This document shows, piece after piece, positions 1 through 8,241 of a stretch of DNA of 64,000 nucleotides. Both the position numbers and the translations under genes were made by a program. A model generated the notes under the pieces. That model was given only the letters and a program-made list of their open reading frames with translations. It ran no database searches and was not told where the DNA came from. The stretch comes from Seohaeicola saemankumensis (GTDB lineage: Bacteria > Pseudomonadota > Alphaproteobacteria > Rhodobacterales > Rhodobacteraceae). The stretch covers positions 682,001 through 746,000 of the forward strand of contig NZ_JAIUZI010000001.1 in assembly GCF_020171285.1 (NCBI RefSeq), written 5' to 3'. Every line of letters begins with the position of its first letter. The stretch's first letter is position 1.

Positions 1-204
1 GATGGCTGGCAGGGGTTGTCGGCCCTGTCTTCGCATTTCAGTCTGGTGCGTGAGCATGCCCCGACGGCCGAACGGGTTGCGGTAATCGGCGATAAGGCCT
101 GGCAGCGCGCGGCGCGGGGGTTGGCGGCCCGGTTCCTCAACGCCAAGACAGCCTATTTCGAGGCGGACGACCTGGACGGCGCCAAGGCCTGGCTGACCGC
201 CTAG
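1..204 (+). CDS. SpoIIAA-like (STAS/SEC14-type) protein, C-terminal fragment
   Basis: The frame is open from base 1 and stops at TAG 202-204, so only the last 67 codons are present and the gene begins upstream of the window. The fragment carries the C-terminal pattern of the SpoIIAA-like (DUF3478-type) family: a hydrophobic-aromatic stretch, then 'ERVAVIGDKAWQ', an aromatic strand ending 'AYFE', and a terminal 'AKAWL' helix. Members are small single-domain cytosolic proteins of unclear function. The stop codon overlaps that of the convergent DUF1289 gene inside the tetranucleotide CTAG (201-204), so the two transcripts have no spacer. The family call rests on this short tail only. Confidence 0.75.
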   Translation, partial: DGWQGLSALSSHFSLVREHAPTAERVAVIGDKAWQRAARGLAARFLNAKTAYFEADDLDGAKAWLTA

Positions 205-434
205 CTGTCCTGGATACGCGCGGCCCTTCCGCCGCGACGCTTGCGCAGGCGCGGGGCGCGGTCCGGCAGTTCGGCCATGACCGCGCGCCGGTCTTCGGGT
301 GACATTTTCGACCAGCGCGTGATCTCGTCGATGCTGCGCAGGCAGCCGGTGCAGATACGCTCCTGGGGATGGATGACGCAGATCTGCACGCAGGGGCTGT
401 CGATTTCATCGCGGGTCCAGATGGGGGCGGTCAT
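201..434 (-). CDS. DUF1289 family small cysteine protein
   Basis: 77-residue cytosolic protein with the DUF1289 signature: 'SPCVQICVIHP' followed by 'CTGCLRSIDEITRW', giving the four-cysteine C-x3-C-x(n)-C-x2-C arrangement that suggests a small metal or Fe-S site, then a basic C-terminus. The function of the family is not known. It is the last gene of a minus-strand operon: its ATG (434-432) overlaps the ruvX stop codon by 4 nt (ATGA), so translation is probably coupled. Its stop overlaps the stop of the gene on the other strand. Confidence 0.85.
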   Translation of the reverse strand: MTAPIWTRDEIDSPCVQICVIHPQERICTGCLRSIDEITRWSKMSPEDRRAVMAELPDRAPRLRKRRGGRAARIQDS

Positions 435-913
435 GGCCGGGTATCCGTTTTCAGGTGACGCAGCCGGTCGAGGGCGCCTTGAAGAATATAGCTGGCGGCG
501 ACGTGGTCGATGACCTCGGCGCGACGTTTTCGGGATGTATCCGCCTCGAGCAGAGCCCGTTCGGCGGCCACCGTGCTGAGCCGTTCGTCCCAGAAGGTAA
601 TCGGCAGATCGGTGAGCCGGGACAGGTTGCGGGCAAATGCGCGGGTCGACTGGCAGCGCGGCCCCTCGGTACCATCCATGTTGCGGGGCAGGCCCAGAAC
701 GATGCCGCCAATGTCGCGGTCCGCGATGATCTGCAGCAGGCGTTCGGCATCGACGCCGAATTTCTTGCGCTTGATGGTTTCCAGCGGCGTGGCAACAGCG
801 CCGATCCGGTCCGAGACCGCAACGCCGATCGTCTTGTCGCCGAGATCAAGGCCGGTCAGCGCGGTCAGGGGCGGGCAGGCAGCGGCAAAGTCTTCGAGCG
901 TGTCACAGATCAC
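431..913 (-). CDS. ruvX: Putative pre-16S rRNA nuclease / RuvX (YqgF family)
   Basis: 160-residue RNase H-fold nuclease of the YqgF/RuvX family, cytosolic, implicated in 16S rRNA 5'-end maturation and once described as a Holliday junction resolvase. Family landmarks are all present: 'GLDLGDKTIGVAVSD' with the first acidic residue, 'GLPRNMDG', 'WDERLSTVAAER' with the second acidic site, and C-terminal 'DHVAASYILQ'. I start it at GTG 913, not at an ATG further upstream, because this GTG overlaps the ccmI stop codon (GTGA, 913-910) and the upstream extension is arginine-rich sequence antisense in character. It sits between ccmI and DUF1289, each junction a 4-nt overlap. Confidence 0.92.
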   Translation of the reverse strand: MICDTLEDFAAACPPLTALTGLDLGDKTIGVAVSDRIGAVATPLETIKRKKFGVDAERLLQIIADRDIGGIVLGLPRNMDGTEGPRCQSTRAFARNLSRLTDLPITFWDERLSTVAAERALLEADTSRKRRAEVIDHVAASYILQGALDRLRHLKTDTRP

Positions 914-2142
914 GGGATCAGCCCGGCCTGGCGTGCGGCGGCTTCCACCTCGGCAAGCGCCTCCGGGGTGTCGGCAAAGACCTGCCGTGCCTCGGCGTGG
1001 ATGGCCCGGGCGCGGTCCGTGTCGCCCAGAACGCCGAGCGCGCCGATCAATCGGGCCCATTCGGCGGCGCTGCCGCCTTCGGTCGCAAGCCGGTCGGACA
1101 GCCGGTCGACCATGCCGCGGATCATCTGTTGGCGATCCTCCTCGGACATGTCTTGTGCGGCTTGCATGTCCTCGGCCGAGGGTCCGGCCAGCGGCGGGGC
1201 GACGGGCGCGGGCGGCTGATAATCGACGCCGGCGCGCCAGGCCATCTCTTCGATCTGGTCACGGATGGCGGCGTTCCACGGGGCGTCGGCCGGTCCCTGA
1301 CGCAGGGTCTGTTCCCAGATGCCAAAGGCGAGGTCGGGCCGGCCGATCTGCGCCAGCATCAAACCCCAGTAGTAGCGCGCGGGTCCGTTGCGGGCGTCGC
1401 GTTCCAGCGCTTTGCGCAGCGCCAATTCGGCCTCCGGTGACACGTAGCCGCCCGCCGCCACGATCATCATCTCGCCCTGTTCGGCATAGTCGCGCGATGT
1501 GGCGTCCTCGCCCTTCAGCTCGATCAGCCGGCCTTGCGCCGTATAGGCGGCAGTGTGATTGCCGCTGTTGGCTTCGTGCCGGGCCAACAGAGCCAGCCCC
1601 TGTATGTCATCGGGGCGCTGCGCCACGGTGGCGCGCAGTTGCTCGATCAGCGCCTTGTATTCCGGCTCCAGCTCAAGCGGCGGCCGGGCCGGCATGCGGG
1701 CCTCGGCCGTGGCCTGGTCGGGCCGCGACTTGCGGGTTTCCTCGGCCATGGCAATGCGGTGTTTCAGCGTCAGATCACCGTATCCCGGGGCGCCCAGTTC
1801 CAGGTAGATCAGCAGCGAGCCGCCCAGCGTCGCCAATGCCAGTACAGCCGCCGCAATCAACGATGCCGAGCGAGACGGGCCCTGGCCGGCAGAATCCGAC
1901 TTGGCCTGGGCGTCCGCGGTGAGGATGCGCCGCGAAATCTCGGTCCGGACGCGAACGGCGTCTTCTTCGGCGATCACCCCGCGTGCAAGGTCCCGGTCAA
2001 CGCCTGCCAGTTGATCGCGGTAGACCCGCAGATCATAGCCTGCCGCCGGGTCCGGCGCGTCGCGCCGGCCGCGTGTCATCGCCAGCGCAAACAGCGCCGA
2101 TACAGCCAGCGCAAGCAGCGTGGTCACGATCCAGAACGTCAT
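910..2142 (-). CDS. ccmI: Cytochrome c biogenesis protein CcmI (CycH)
   Basis: 410-residue membrane protein. The N-terminus has two hydrophobic helices typical of CcmI: one right after the start ('FWIVTTLLALAVSALFALA') and a second near residues 90-115 ('SLIAAAVLALATLGGSLLIY'), enclosing a cytoplasmic coiled segment. The periplasmic C-terminal half is a TPR-type domain ('DDIQGLALLARHEANSGN', 'PARYYWGLMLAQIGRPDLAF'). In the family this domain holds apocytochrome c for the CcmFH ligation complex. The ATG at 2142 has a GGGAG box 6 nt upstream; an in-frame start 30 bases earlier lacks one. It heads the ccmI-ruvX-DUF1289 operon and is divergent from soxB. Other ccm genes are not in the window. Confidence 0.9.
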   Translation of the reverse strand: MTFWIVTTLLALAVSALFALAMTRGRRDAPDPAAGYDLRVYRDQLAGVDRDLARGVIAEEDAVRVRTEISRRILTADAQAKSDSAGQGPSRSASLIAAAVLALATLGGSLLIYLELGAPGYGDLTLKHRIAMAEETRKSRPDQATAEARMPARPPLELEPEYKALIEQLRATVAQRPDDIQGLALLARHEANSGNHTAAYTAQGRLIELKGEDATSRDYAEQGEMMIVAAGGYVSPEAELALRKALERDARNGPARYYWGLMLAQIGRPDLAFGIWEQTLRQGPADAPWNAAIRDQIEEMAWRAGVDYQPPAPVAPPLAGPSAEDMQAAQDMSEEDRQQMIRGMVDRLSDRLATEGGSAAEWARLIGALGVLGDTDRARAIHAEARQVFADTPEALAEVEAAARQAGLIP

Positions 2143-2331
2143 CGGAACTCCCGTTTTCCGTGTTCCCTTCATCTAATGCCGCAAGGGCCGGGGAAAAAGG
2201 GTAAAATGCCGCGTCGCGCGGAGGTCGCGCGGCGATGTCGCAACCGTGCCCTATTGCGACGGTTCGCGTCGGGGCTACTCTTAAGGAACGCGGCATATCT
2301 GCCGCGAGAGGTCACCGAACGGATTCGCCCG
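2143..2331. promoter_or_regulatory. Divergent ccmI/soxB intergenic region with two dyads
   Basis: 189 bp between the divergent starts of ccmI and soxB. Two perfect inverted repeats lie on the soxB side: GTCGCAA-N10-TTGCGAC (2237-2260) and GCGGCA-TATC-TGCCGC (2290-2305), the latter ending 26 bp before the soxB ATG. Neither has a T-tract, so operator function is more likely than termination. No regulator gene is adjacent, so the cognate factor is unknown. Confidence 0.5.
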
Positions 2332-3576
2332 ATGAAACGCTACTCCGCTTTTGCCGTCGCCCGCGAGGCGCTGCGATATCACACCGGTTGGGGCAGGGCC
2401 TGGGCCGCGCCCACGCCGAACCGCCGCTATGACGTGGTGATCGTGGGCGCGGGCGGACACGGGCTGGCCACTGCCTATTACCTAGGAAAGAATTTCGGAA
2501 TCACCAATGTGGCGATCCTGGAAAAGGGATGGCTGGGCGGAGGAAACACCGGGCGCAACACGACCATCATCCGCTCGAACTATCTGCAGGATCCATCGGC
2601 GGCGATCTATGAAAAGGCCCGCGCGCTCTATGAAAACATGAGCCAGGATCTGAATTACAACGTGATGTTTTCGCCGCGCGGCGTGATCATGCTGGCGCAG
2701 ACCGAACACGAGGTGCGCGGATACCGACGCACCGCTCATGCCAATGCGCTGCAGGGGGTGGCGACCGAATTCATCTCGCCGGAACGTGTCAAGGAGATCG
2801 TACCCATCATCAGCATCGACGGTCCGCGCTACCCCGTGCTGGGCGGCCTCTGGCAGGCGCGCGGCGGCACCGCGCGCCATGATGCGGTGGCCTGGGGCTA
2901 TGCGCGGGCGTGTTCGGACATGGGAATGCATGTCATCCAGCAGTGCGAGGTGACCGGTGTCCGCTCCGAAGGTGGCAAGGTGACCGGCGTCGATACCTCC
3001 AAGGGGCCGATCGACTGCGACAAGCTGGGCGTGGTGGTGGCCGGCCATTCCGGCGTGCTGGCCGAGATGGCGGGCTTCCGGCTGCCAATCGAGTCGGTGG
3101 CGCTGCAGGCGCTTGTGTCCGAGCCGATCAAACCCTGCATGGACGTGGTGGTGATGGCCAACACGGTGCATGGCTACATGAGCCAGTCCGACAAGGGCGA
3201 GATGGTGATCGGCGGCGGTGCGGATGGCTACAACAACTACACCCAGCGCGGCTCGTTCCACCATATCGAGGAAACCGTGCGGGCGCTGGTGGAAACCTTC
3301 CCGATGATCTCGCGGCTCAAGATGCTGCGGCAATGGGGAGGCATCGTGGATATGACCGGCGACCGCTCGCCGATCCTGTCAAAAACCCCGCTTGAGGGCT
3401 GTTTCATCAACTGCGGCTGGGGCACCGGCGGCTTCAAGGCGATCCCCGGCTCGGGCTGGGGCATGGCCGAACTGATGGCCAAGGGGCATTCCCCGCTGAC
3501 CGAGGCATTTTCACTCGACCGGTTCAAGGAAGGCCGTTTCATCGACGAAAGCGTGGCGGCGGGGGTAGCGCATTGA
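2332..3576 (+). CDS. soxB: Sarcosine oxidase, heterotetrameric, beta subunit
   Basis: 414-residue flavoprotein, the catalytic subunit that demethylates sarcosine to glycine, passing the methylene group to tetrahydrofolate in the alpha subunit. An N-terminal dinucleotide fold is seen at about residues 33-60 ('YDVVIVGAGGHGLATAYYLG'). The motif 'GGTARHDAVAWG' contains His183, which aligns with the histidine that covalently holds FMN in the Corynebacterium enzyme. The C-terminal 'NCGWGTGGFKAIPGSG' and 'IDESVAAGVAH' ends are typical. ATG 2332 is chosen because the family begins close to this point; upstream codons lack homology character. First gene of soxB-tfoX-soxDAG. A palindrome pair and a tfoX-like gene separate it from soxD, which is not the usual arrangement. 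Confidence 0.97.
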   Translation: MKRYSAFAVAREALRYHTGWGRAWAAPTPNRRYDVVIVGAGGHGLATAYYLGKNFGITNVAILEKGWLGGGNTGRNTTIIRSNYLQDPSAAIYEKARALYENMSQDLNYNVMFSPRGVIMLAQTEHEVRGYRRTAHANALQGVATEFISPERVKEIVPIISIDGPRYPVLGGLWQARGGTARHDAVAWGYARACSDMGMHVIQQCEVTGVRSEGGKVTGVDTSKGPIDCDKLGVVVAGHSGVLAEMAGFRLPIESVALQALVSEPIKPCMDVVVMANTVHGYMSQSDKGEMVIGGGADGYNNYTQRGSFHHIEETVRALVETFPMISRLKMLRQWGGIVDMTGDRSPILSKTPLEGCFINCGWGTGGFKAIPGSGWGMAELMAKGHSPLTEAFSLDRFKEGRFIDESVAAGVAH

Positions 3577-3597
3577 TACCGACCTTGCGAGACACGC

Positions 3598-3642
3598 CGT
3601 TTTCTTTGAAAGAAAACGTATCGGAAAATTTGAAATTTTCCG
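3598..3642. repeat. Tandem palindrome doublet (copy 1), after soxB
   Basis: Two perfect 21-bp hairpins separated by 3 nt. The first (3598-3618) has arms CGTTTTCTT / AAGAAAACG, and the second (3622-3642) arms CGGAAAATT / AATTTTCCG; both have the loop TGA. A second doublet with related cores but different outer bases that still pair is at 12230-12276. Both lie just downstream of a gene inside an operon, suggesting an RNA 3'-end or stability element or a small palindromic repeat family. Confidence 0.85.
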
Positions 3643-3669
3643 GCGTCCAGGGCGCAATGGGGGATAGCA

Positions 3670-3999
3670 ATGCCCTATCCTGAACACTTTGCCGAAACCA
3701 TGCGCGCCGATCTGGGCGTTGAGCCGGGGCTGGCCGAAAAGAAGATGTTCGGTGGGCTTTGCTTTCTGCTGCATGGTAACATGGTCTGCGGTGTCATGAA
3801 GGACGGTGCCATGTATCGCGTTGGTAAACCGCGCGAGGCCGCCGCGCTTGCGGCGGGCGCGCAACCGCTGTCCTTTACCGGCCGCAGGATGGGCGGGATG
3901 GTTGAGGTCGACGCCGCCGCCTTCGAAGACGCCGCGCTGCGCGTCAAACTCACCGAACTGTCGCTGGCCCATGCTGCCAGCCTGCCCGCGAAAGGTTGA
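3670..3999 (+). CDS. TfoX N-terminal domain protein
   Basis: 109-residue cytosolic protein consisting of one TfoX N-terminal domain: 'PYPEHFAETMRADLG' helix, then 'KKMFGGLCFLLHGNMVCGV', the conserved 'MYRVGK' strand and a C-terminal helix. In gammaproteobacteria full-length TfoX/Sxy regulates competence, but single-domain versions like this are widespread with unknown role, so no competence function is implied. It has a GGGGGA ribosome site 6 nt upstream and ends 4 nt before soxD, so it is probably co-transcribed with the sarcosine oxidase genes. Its place between soxB and soxD is unusual. Confidence 0.85.
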   Translation: MPYPEHFAETMRADLGVEPGLAEKKMFGGLCFLLHGNMVCGVMKDGAMYRVGKPREAAALAAGAQPLSFTGRRMGGMVEVDAAAFEDAALRVKLTELSLAHAASLPAKG

Positions 4000-4003
4000 G
4001 GCC

Positions 4004-4333
4004 ATGCTGATTCTGCGCTGTCCCTATTGTGGCGTCGACGCCGACGAGACCGAACTTGCCCCTGGTGGCGAGGCACATCTGAAACGCTTCGGCCCCGGTT
4101 CCGGCGATGACGATTTCCACGACTATCTCTTCACCCGAGAAAACCCGCGCGGCGTGCATTTCGAACGCTGGCGTCATGCCCATGGCTGCGGCAAGTGGTT
4201 CCACGCCGCCCGCGCCACTGACACGCTCCAGGTCTTCGGAACCTATCCGGCCCAGACCTCTGAGCCGCCGAAGGAAGTTCTCGCCCTCATTCGCGCCGCC
4301 CGGCCCGGATGGTCGTGGAGGGAGTTCGCCTGA
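4004..4333 (+). CDS. soxD: Sarcosine oxidase delta subunit
   Basis: 109-residue zinc-binding subunit of heterotetrameric sarcosine oxidase. Zinc ligands are visible: Cys6 and Cys9 in 'LRCPYCG', and His58 and Cys62 in 'ERWRHAHGCGKWFH', matching the Cys2-His-Cys set of the Corynebacterium delta subunit. It has a structural role at the interface with the alpha subunit and no flavin. The start at ATG 4004 is fixed by the very N-terminal Zn motif and lies 4 nt after the tfoX-like gene; soxA follows 64 nt downstream. Confidence 0.95.
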   Translation: MLILRCPYCGVDADETELAPGGEAHLKRFGPGSGDDDFHDYLFTRENPRGVHFERWRHAHGCGKWFHAARATDTLQVFGTYPAQTSEPPKEVLALIRAARPGWSWREFA

Positions 4334-4397
4334 TGCTTGTTACTGATCTAAAACACCCCACTGCACCGACCGGCGCCCCAAACGAAGGATCCGCCGC

Positions 4398-7300
4398 ATG
4401 AGCACCCGCATTGCCAGCCACGGCCGTCTGATCGACCGCAACACCACGGTATCCTTCACCTTCAATGGCAAGTCTTTCATCGGCCACGCGGGCGACACGC
4501 TGGCTTCTGCTCTGATGGCCAATGACCAGATGATGATCGGCCGCTCGTTCAAGTACCATCGCCCGCGCGGGCTGGTTGCTTCGGGCGCCGAAGAGCCGAA
4601 TGCGCTGGTGGGTCTTGGCACCGGTTCGCGTTTCGAGCCAAACCAGCGCGCCACCACCACCGAACTCTTCGACGGGCTGAGCGCGCGCAGCCAGAACCAC
4701 TGGCCCAGCCTCGAGCACGACATCGGTGCGATCAACAGCCTGTTCGCCCGCTTTCTGCCGGCGGGGTTCTATTACAAGACCTTCATGTATCCGCGCAGTT
4801 TCTGGAAATCGGTTTACGAACCTTTCATCCGGCAGTCGGCGGGCTTGGGCCAGGTGCCGACGGAACGTGACGCCGATACCTACGAACATTTCTACGCCTT
4901 TACCGATGTGCTGGTGATCGGTGGCGGTGTCGCGGGGCTGCAGGCGGCACTGACAGCCGGGCGCGCGGGGGCCAAGGTGTTGCTGATGGAGCAGAGTGCC
5001 CATTGGGGCGGGCGGGCACCCGTCGATGGCGGTACCATTGACGGCGCTCCGGTGGAGGAGTTCGTGGAACAGGCTGTTTCCGAACTGGAGGCGATGCCCA
5101 ATGTGACCCTGCGCAACCGCTGCATGGGGGCAGGGATCTATGACCATGGCTATGCTCTGGGATACGAGCGGTTGACCGATCATGGGCCGGCACAGCCCGG
5201 TCCGCGTCACCGTCTTTGGCGGATCCGCGCCAAACAGATCGTGACGGCAACCGGTGCCATCGAACGGCCGCTGGCTTTTGCCGGTAACGACGTGCCAGGG
5301 GTCATGCTGGCCTCTGCAATGCGCGACTACGTGGTGAATTACGGCGTCACGCCCGGACAGCGGGTCATCGTCGCCACCAACAACGATGATGCCTATCGTA
5401 CTGCGATTACCCTACACGAGGCAGGCGTGCAGGTGCTGCGCATCCTGGATGCCCGCAATTCCGGCGGCGGCCCGCTAATGAGCGTGGCGCGCGAGTTGGG
5501 TATTCGCATCGACTGTGGCCGTGCCATCGGTAAGGTCAAGGGCGGCAAGCGGGTGACCGGGGTGTCGGTCTGTGCGCAAGAGGGGCAGGGCGGTGCGCTT
5601 GAGGATGTCGCCTGTGACGCGGTCGCTATGTCGGGCGGTTGGTCCCCGGTGGTGCATTTGTGGTCGCACTGCGGCGGCAAGCTGACCTGGGACGACGCGC
5701 ACGCGATGTTCCGTCCTGACCCGCAGCGCCCGCCCACCGGGGCCGATGGGTTGGGGTATGTAACGGCCGCAGGCGCGGCCAATGGAGCGCTGGCACTCGA
5801 CGCTGTGCTGGAGGACGCGACAGTGGCCGCGTCCGCTGCGGCCCGCGCGGCAGGGTTCAAGTCAAAATCCGTTGCGCCGCCGCAGGGTGCCGCGAGCCCC
5901 GAAGCGCCGTTGGAACCGGTCTGGCTGATGCCGCGCCAGGCCGAGACGCCGCTGCGGATGAAATCCTGGCTGGACTACCAGAACGACGTCAAGGTCTCGG
6001 ATGTGCAACTGGCCGCGCGCGAGGGCTACGAGAGCGTCGAACACACCAAGCGCTATACTACGCTCGGCATGGCGACCGATCAGGGTAAGCTCAGCAACAT
6101 CAACGGACTGGCCACGCTTGCTGATGCGCTGCAGGCCGAGATCCCTCAGGTCGGCACCACCACATTCCGCCCGCCCTATACGCCGATCAGCATGGGCGCC
6201 ATCGCCGGCGAGGCCCGGGGCGAGGTGTTCCAGCCGATCCGCAAGACGCCGATGCATGACTGGCACGAGGCACACGGCGCGGAATGGGAACCGGTCGGCC
6301 ACTGGCGCAGGCCCTACGCCTACAGGCGCCCCGGCGAATCCACTCACGACGCCGTCATGCGCGAGGTCAAGAACACCCGCGAAGCCGTTGGAATGCTTGA
6401 TGCCTCCACTCTTGGCAAGATCCTGGTCAAGGGGCCGGACGCGGGCAGGTTCCTCGACATGATGTACACCAACATGATGTCCACCCTGAAGCCGGGTAAA
6501 TGCCGCTATGGGCTGATGTGTTCCGAAAACGGCTTCCTGATCGATGACGGCGTTGTCGCCCGGATCGACGACGACACTTGGCTCTGCCACACCACCACCG
6601 GCGGCGCTGACCGTATCCATGCACATATGGAGGAATGGCTGCAGACCGAATGGTGGGATTGGCAGGTCTACACCGCCAATCTGACCGAGCAATACGCCCA
6701 GATTGCCGTGGTTGGGCCGATGGCGCGCACGGTTCTGGAAACGCTCGGCGGCATGGATCTGTCGAAGGAATCGCTTGGTTTCATGGAGTGGAGGGACGGC
6801 GCGTTGGGCGGCATTCCGGTGCGGGTCTACCGGATCTCCTTCTCGGGCGAGCTCAGCTATGAAATCGCCGTCCCCGCGAGCCTGGGACAGGCGCTTTGGG
6901 ACAAGATCGCCGATGTTGGCGCGGCCTATCGTATCATGCCCTATGGCACCGAATGCCTGCATATCCTGCGTGCTGAAAAAGGCTTTATCATGATCGGTGA
7001 CGAAACCGACGGCACCGTGATCCCGCAGGACCTTGGCCTGCACTGGGCAATCTCCAAGAAGAAAGAGGACTTCCTGGGAAAACGGGCGCAAGAGCGCAGC
7101 CACATGACCGATCCCGATCGATGGAAACTGGTCGGCTTGGAAACCACCGACGGCTCAACGCTGCCCGACGGCGCCTATGCTGTGGCCGAGGGGGTCAACC
7201 CCAACGGCCAGCGCAACGTGCAGGGACGGGTGACCTCGACCTACCATTCGCCGACGCTTGGCAGGGGGATCGCCATGGGGCTGGTCCTGCATGGGCCCGA

Positions 7301-7409
7301 CCGAATGGGAGAGCTGCTGGAGTTTCCCGGCACTGACGGCAAGACCTACACCGCGAAAATCACCGATCCGGTGTTCTACGACAAGGACGGGGAGAAGCAG
7401 AATGTCTGA
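4398..7409 (+). CDS. soxA: Sarcosine oxidase alpha subunit
   Basis: 1003-residue subunit with the expected three parts: an N-terminal ferredoxin-like fold without cluster cysteines ('VSFTFNGKSFIGHAGDTLAS'), a central NAD-binding oxidoreductase domain starting near residue 170 ('VLVIGGGVAGLQAALTAG'), and a C-terminal aminomethyltransferase (GcvT-type) folate-binding half from about residue 620 ('PMHDWHEAHGAEWEPVGHW' through 'GRGIAMGLV'). It binds NAD and tetrahydrofolate, receives the methylene group from the beta subunit through an internal channel and forms 5,10-methylene-THF. ATG 4398 has AAGGA upstream. The last 8 nt overlap soxG. Confidence 0.97.
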   Translation: MSTRIASHGRLIDRNTTVSFTFNGKSFIGHAGDTLASALMANDQMMIGRSFKYHRPRGLVASGAEEPNALVGLGTGSRFEPNQRATTTELFDGLSARSQNHWPSLEHDIGAINSLFARFLPAGFYYKTFMYPRSFWKSVYEPFIRQSAGLGQVPTERDADTYEHFYAFTDVLVIGGGVAGLQAALTAGRAGAKVLLMEQSAHWGGRAPVDGGTIDGAPVEEFVEQAVSELEAMPNVTLRNRCMGAGIYDHGYALGYERLTDHGPAQPGPRHRLWRIRAKQIVTATGAIERPLAFAGNDVPGVMLASAMRDYVVNYGVTPGQRVIVATNNDDAYRTAITLHEAGVQVLRILDARNSGGGPLMSVARELGIRIDCGRAIGKVKGGKRVTGVSVCAQEGQGGALEDVACDAVAMSGGWSPVVHLWSHCGGKLTWDDAHAMFRPDPQRPPTGADGLGYVTAAGAANGALALDAVLEDATVAASAAARAAGFKSKSVAPPQGAASPEAPLEPVWLMPRQAETPLRMKSWLDYQNDVKVSDVQLAAREGYESVEHTKRYTTLGMATDQGKLSNINGLATLADALQAEIPQVGTTTFRPPYTPISMGAIAGEARGEVFQPIRKTPMHDWHEAHGAEWEPVGHWRRPYAYRRPGESTHDAVMREVKNTREAVGMLDASTLGKILVKGPDAGRFLDMMYTNMMSTLKPGKCRYGLMCSENGFLIDDGVVARIDDDTWLCHTTTGGADRIHAHMEEWLQTEWWDWQVYTANLTEQYAQIAVVGPMARTVLETLGGMDLSKESLGFMEWRDGALGGIPVRVYRISFSGELSYEIAVPASLGQALWDKIADVGAAYRIMPYGTECLHILRAEKGFIMIGDETDGTVIPQDLGLHWAISKKKEDFLGKRAQERSHMTDPDRWKLVGLETTDGSTLPDGAYAVAEGVNPNGQRNVQGRVTSTYHSPTLGRGIAMGLVLHGPDRMGELLEFPGTDGKTYTAKITDPVFYDKDGEKQNV

Positions 7410-7977
7410 ACCCATCAGTGCCCTCAAGATGGCCGGTTTCGATGGCCTGGCCCGTGTGGAAGACTGCGGATTGCAGGGAATGATCACCCTGCGCGGCGAT
7501 CTCTCGGCCCGTGCGGTGAAATCTGCCGTCACCGCCGCAACCGGGCTGACCGGCCCGAAACAGCCCGGCCCGTTGCAGATTGTCAGCGGCAAGTCCGGCT
7601 CGGCGGCCTGGATGTCCCCGGACGAGATGCTGCTGCTGTGTCCCTATGGCGAAACCGGTTCGGTGCTGGCGGCGATGCAGGAAAAACTGGCCAAGGTCCA
7701 CGCTCTGGCGGTGGATGTCTCGGACGCCCGTGTGCAGTTGCAGGTTGCCGGACCCTCCGCGCGCGAGGTCATGGCCAAGCTTTGTCCGCTGGATCTGTCG
7801 CCGGAGAACTTCCAGCCCGGAACCATACGTCGCACCCGCATGGCCCAAATCCCTGCGGCGCTGTGGATGGTGGATGAAGCGACCTTTCGTGTGATCTGTT
7901 TCCGCTCGGTTGCCGATTATGCGTTCAATCTATTGAAAACGGCGGCGCATCCAGAGTCCGGCGTCGGGTATTTCTGA
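7402..7977 (+). CDS. soxG: Sarcosine oxidase gamma subunit
   Basis: 191-residue subunit, the least conserved of the four. It has the family's GcvT-like middle: 'GSAAWMSPDEMLLLCP', 'AVDVSDARVQLQVAGPSAREVMAKLCPLD' and terminal 'FRSVADYAFNLLKTAAHP'. It interacts with the C-terminal half of the alpha subunit. I start it at ATG 7402, which overlaps the soxA stop in a different frame and has GGAGAAG just upstream, implying coupled translation. No folD, purU or fhs follows, although these one-carbon genes often close such operons; the next gene is convergent and begins after 264 bp. Confidence 0.95.
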   Translation: MSEPISALKMAGFDGLARVEDCGLQGMITLRGDLSARAVKSAVTAATGLTGPKQPGPLQIVSGKSGSAAWMSPDEMLLLCPYGETGSVLAAMQEKLAKVHALAVDVSDARVQLQVAGPSAREVMAKLCPLDLSPENFQPGTIRRTRMAQIPAALWMVDEATFRVICFRSVADYAFNLLKTAAHPESGVGYF

Positions 7978-8241
7978 CGGTTTGCATCGAACCGCCCCAG
8001 AAAAACAGCTCCGCTCTTACGAATCCATGCCGGTCCTCACGATGCGCATGGCTTGGGTGGATATCTGGCGTGGGCGGCTCGCGACCAGGGCCAAACGCCG
8101 AAGCAGATCGCCTGTGCACATCGCCCGGCGGCGGCCGGCCCTTTTCATTGGTTCCGGCAGGCGCGGTCTCGCCGCAGGGTCTTGGCCTCGCGACGAGGAT
8201 CCGTTTCGTATCCCGCAGAGCATCTGCGGTGCCGCGGAACC

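Noticed and set aside
3670-3999. Competence regulator role for the TfoX-like gene
   Set aside because: Only the N-terminal domain is present and no competence genes are near; the domain is common in bacteria without such a role.
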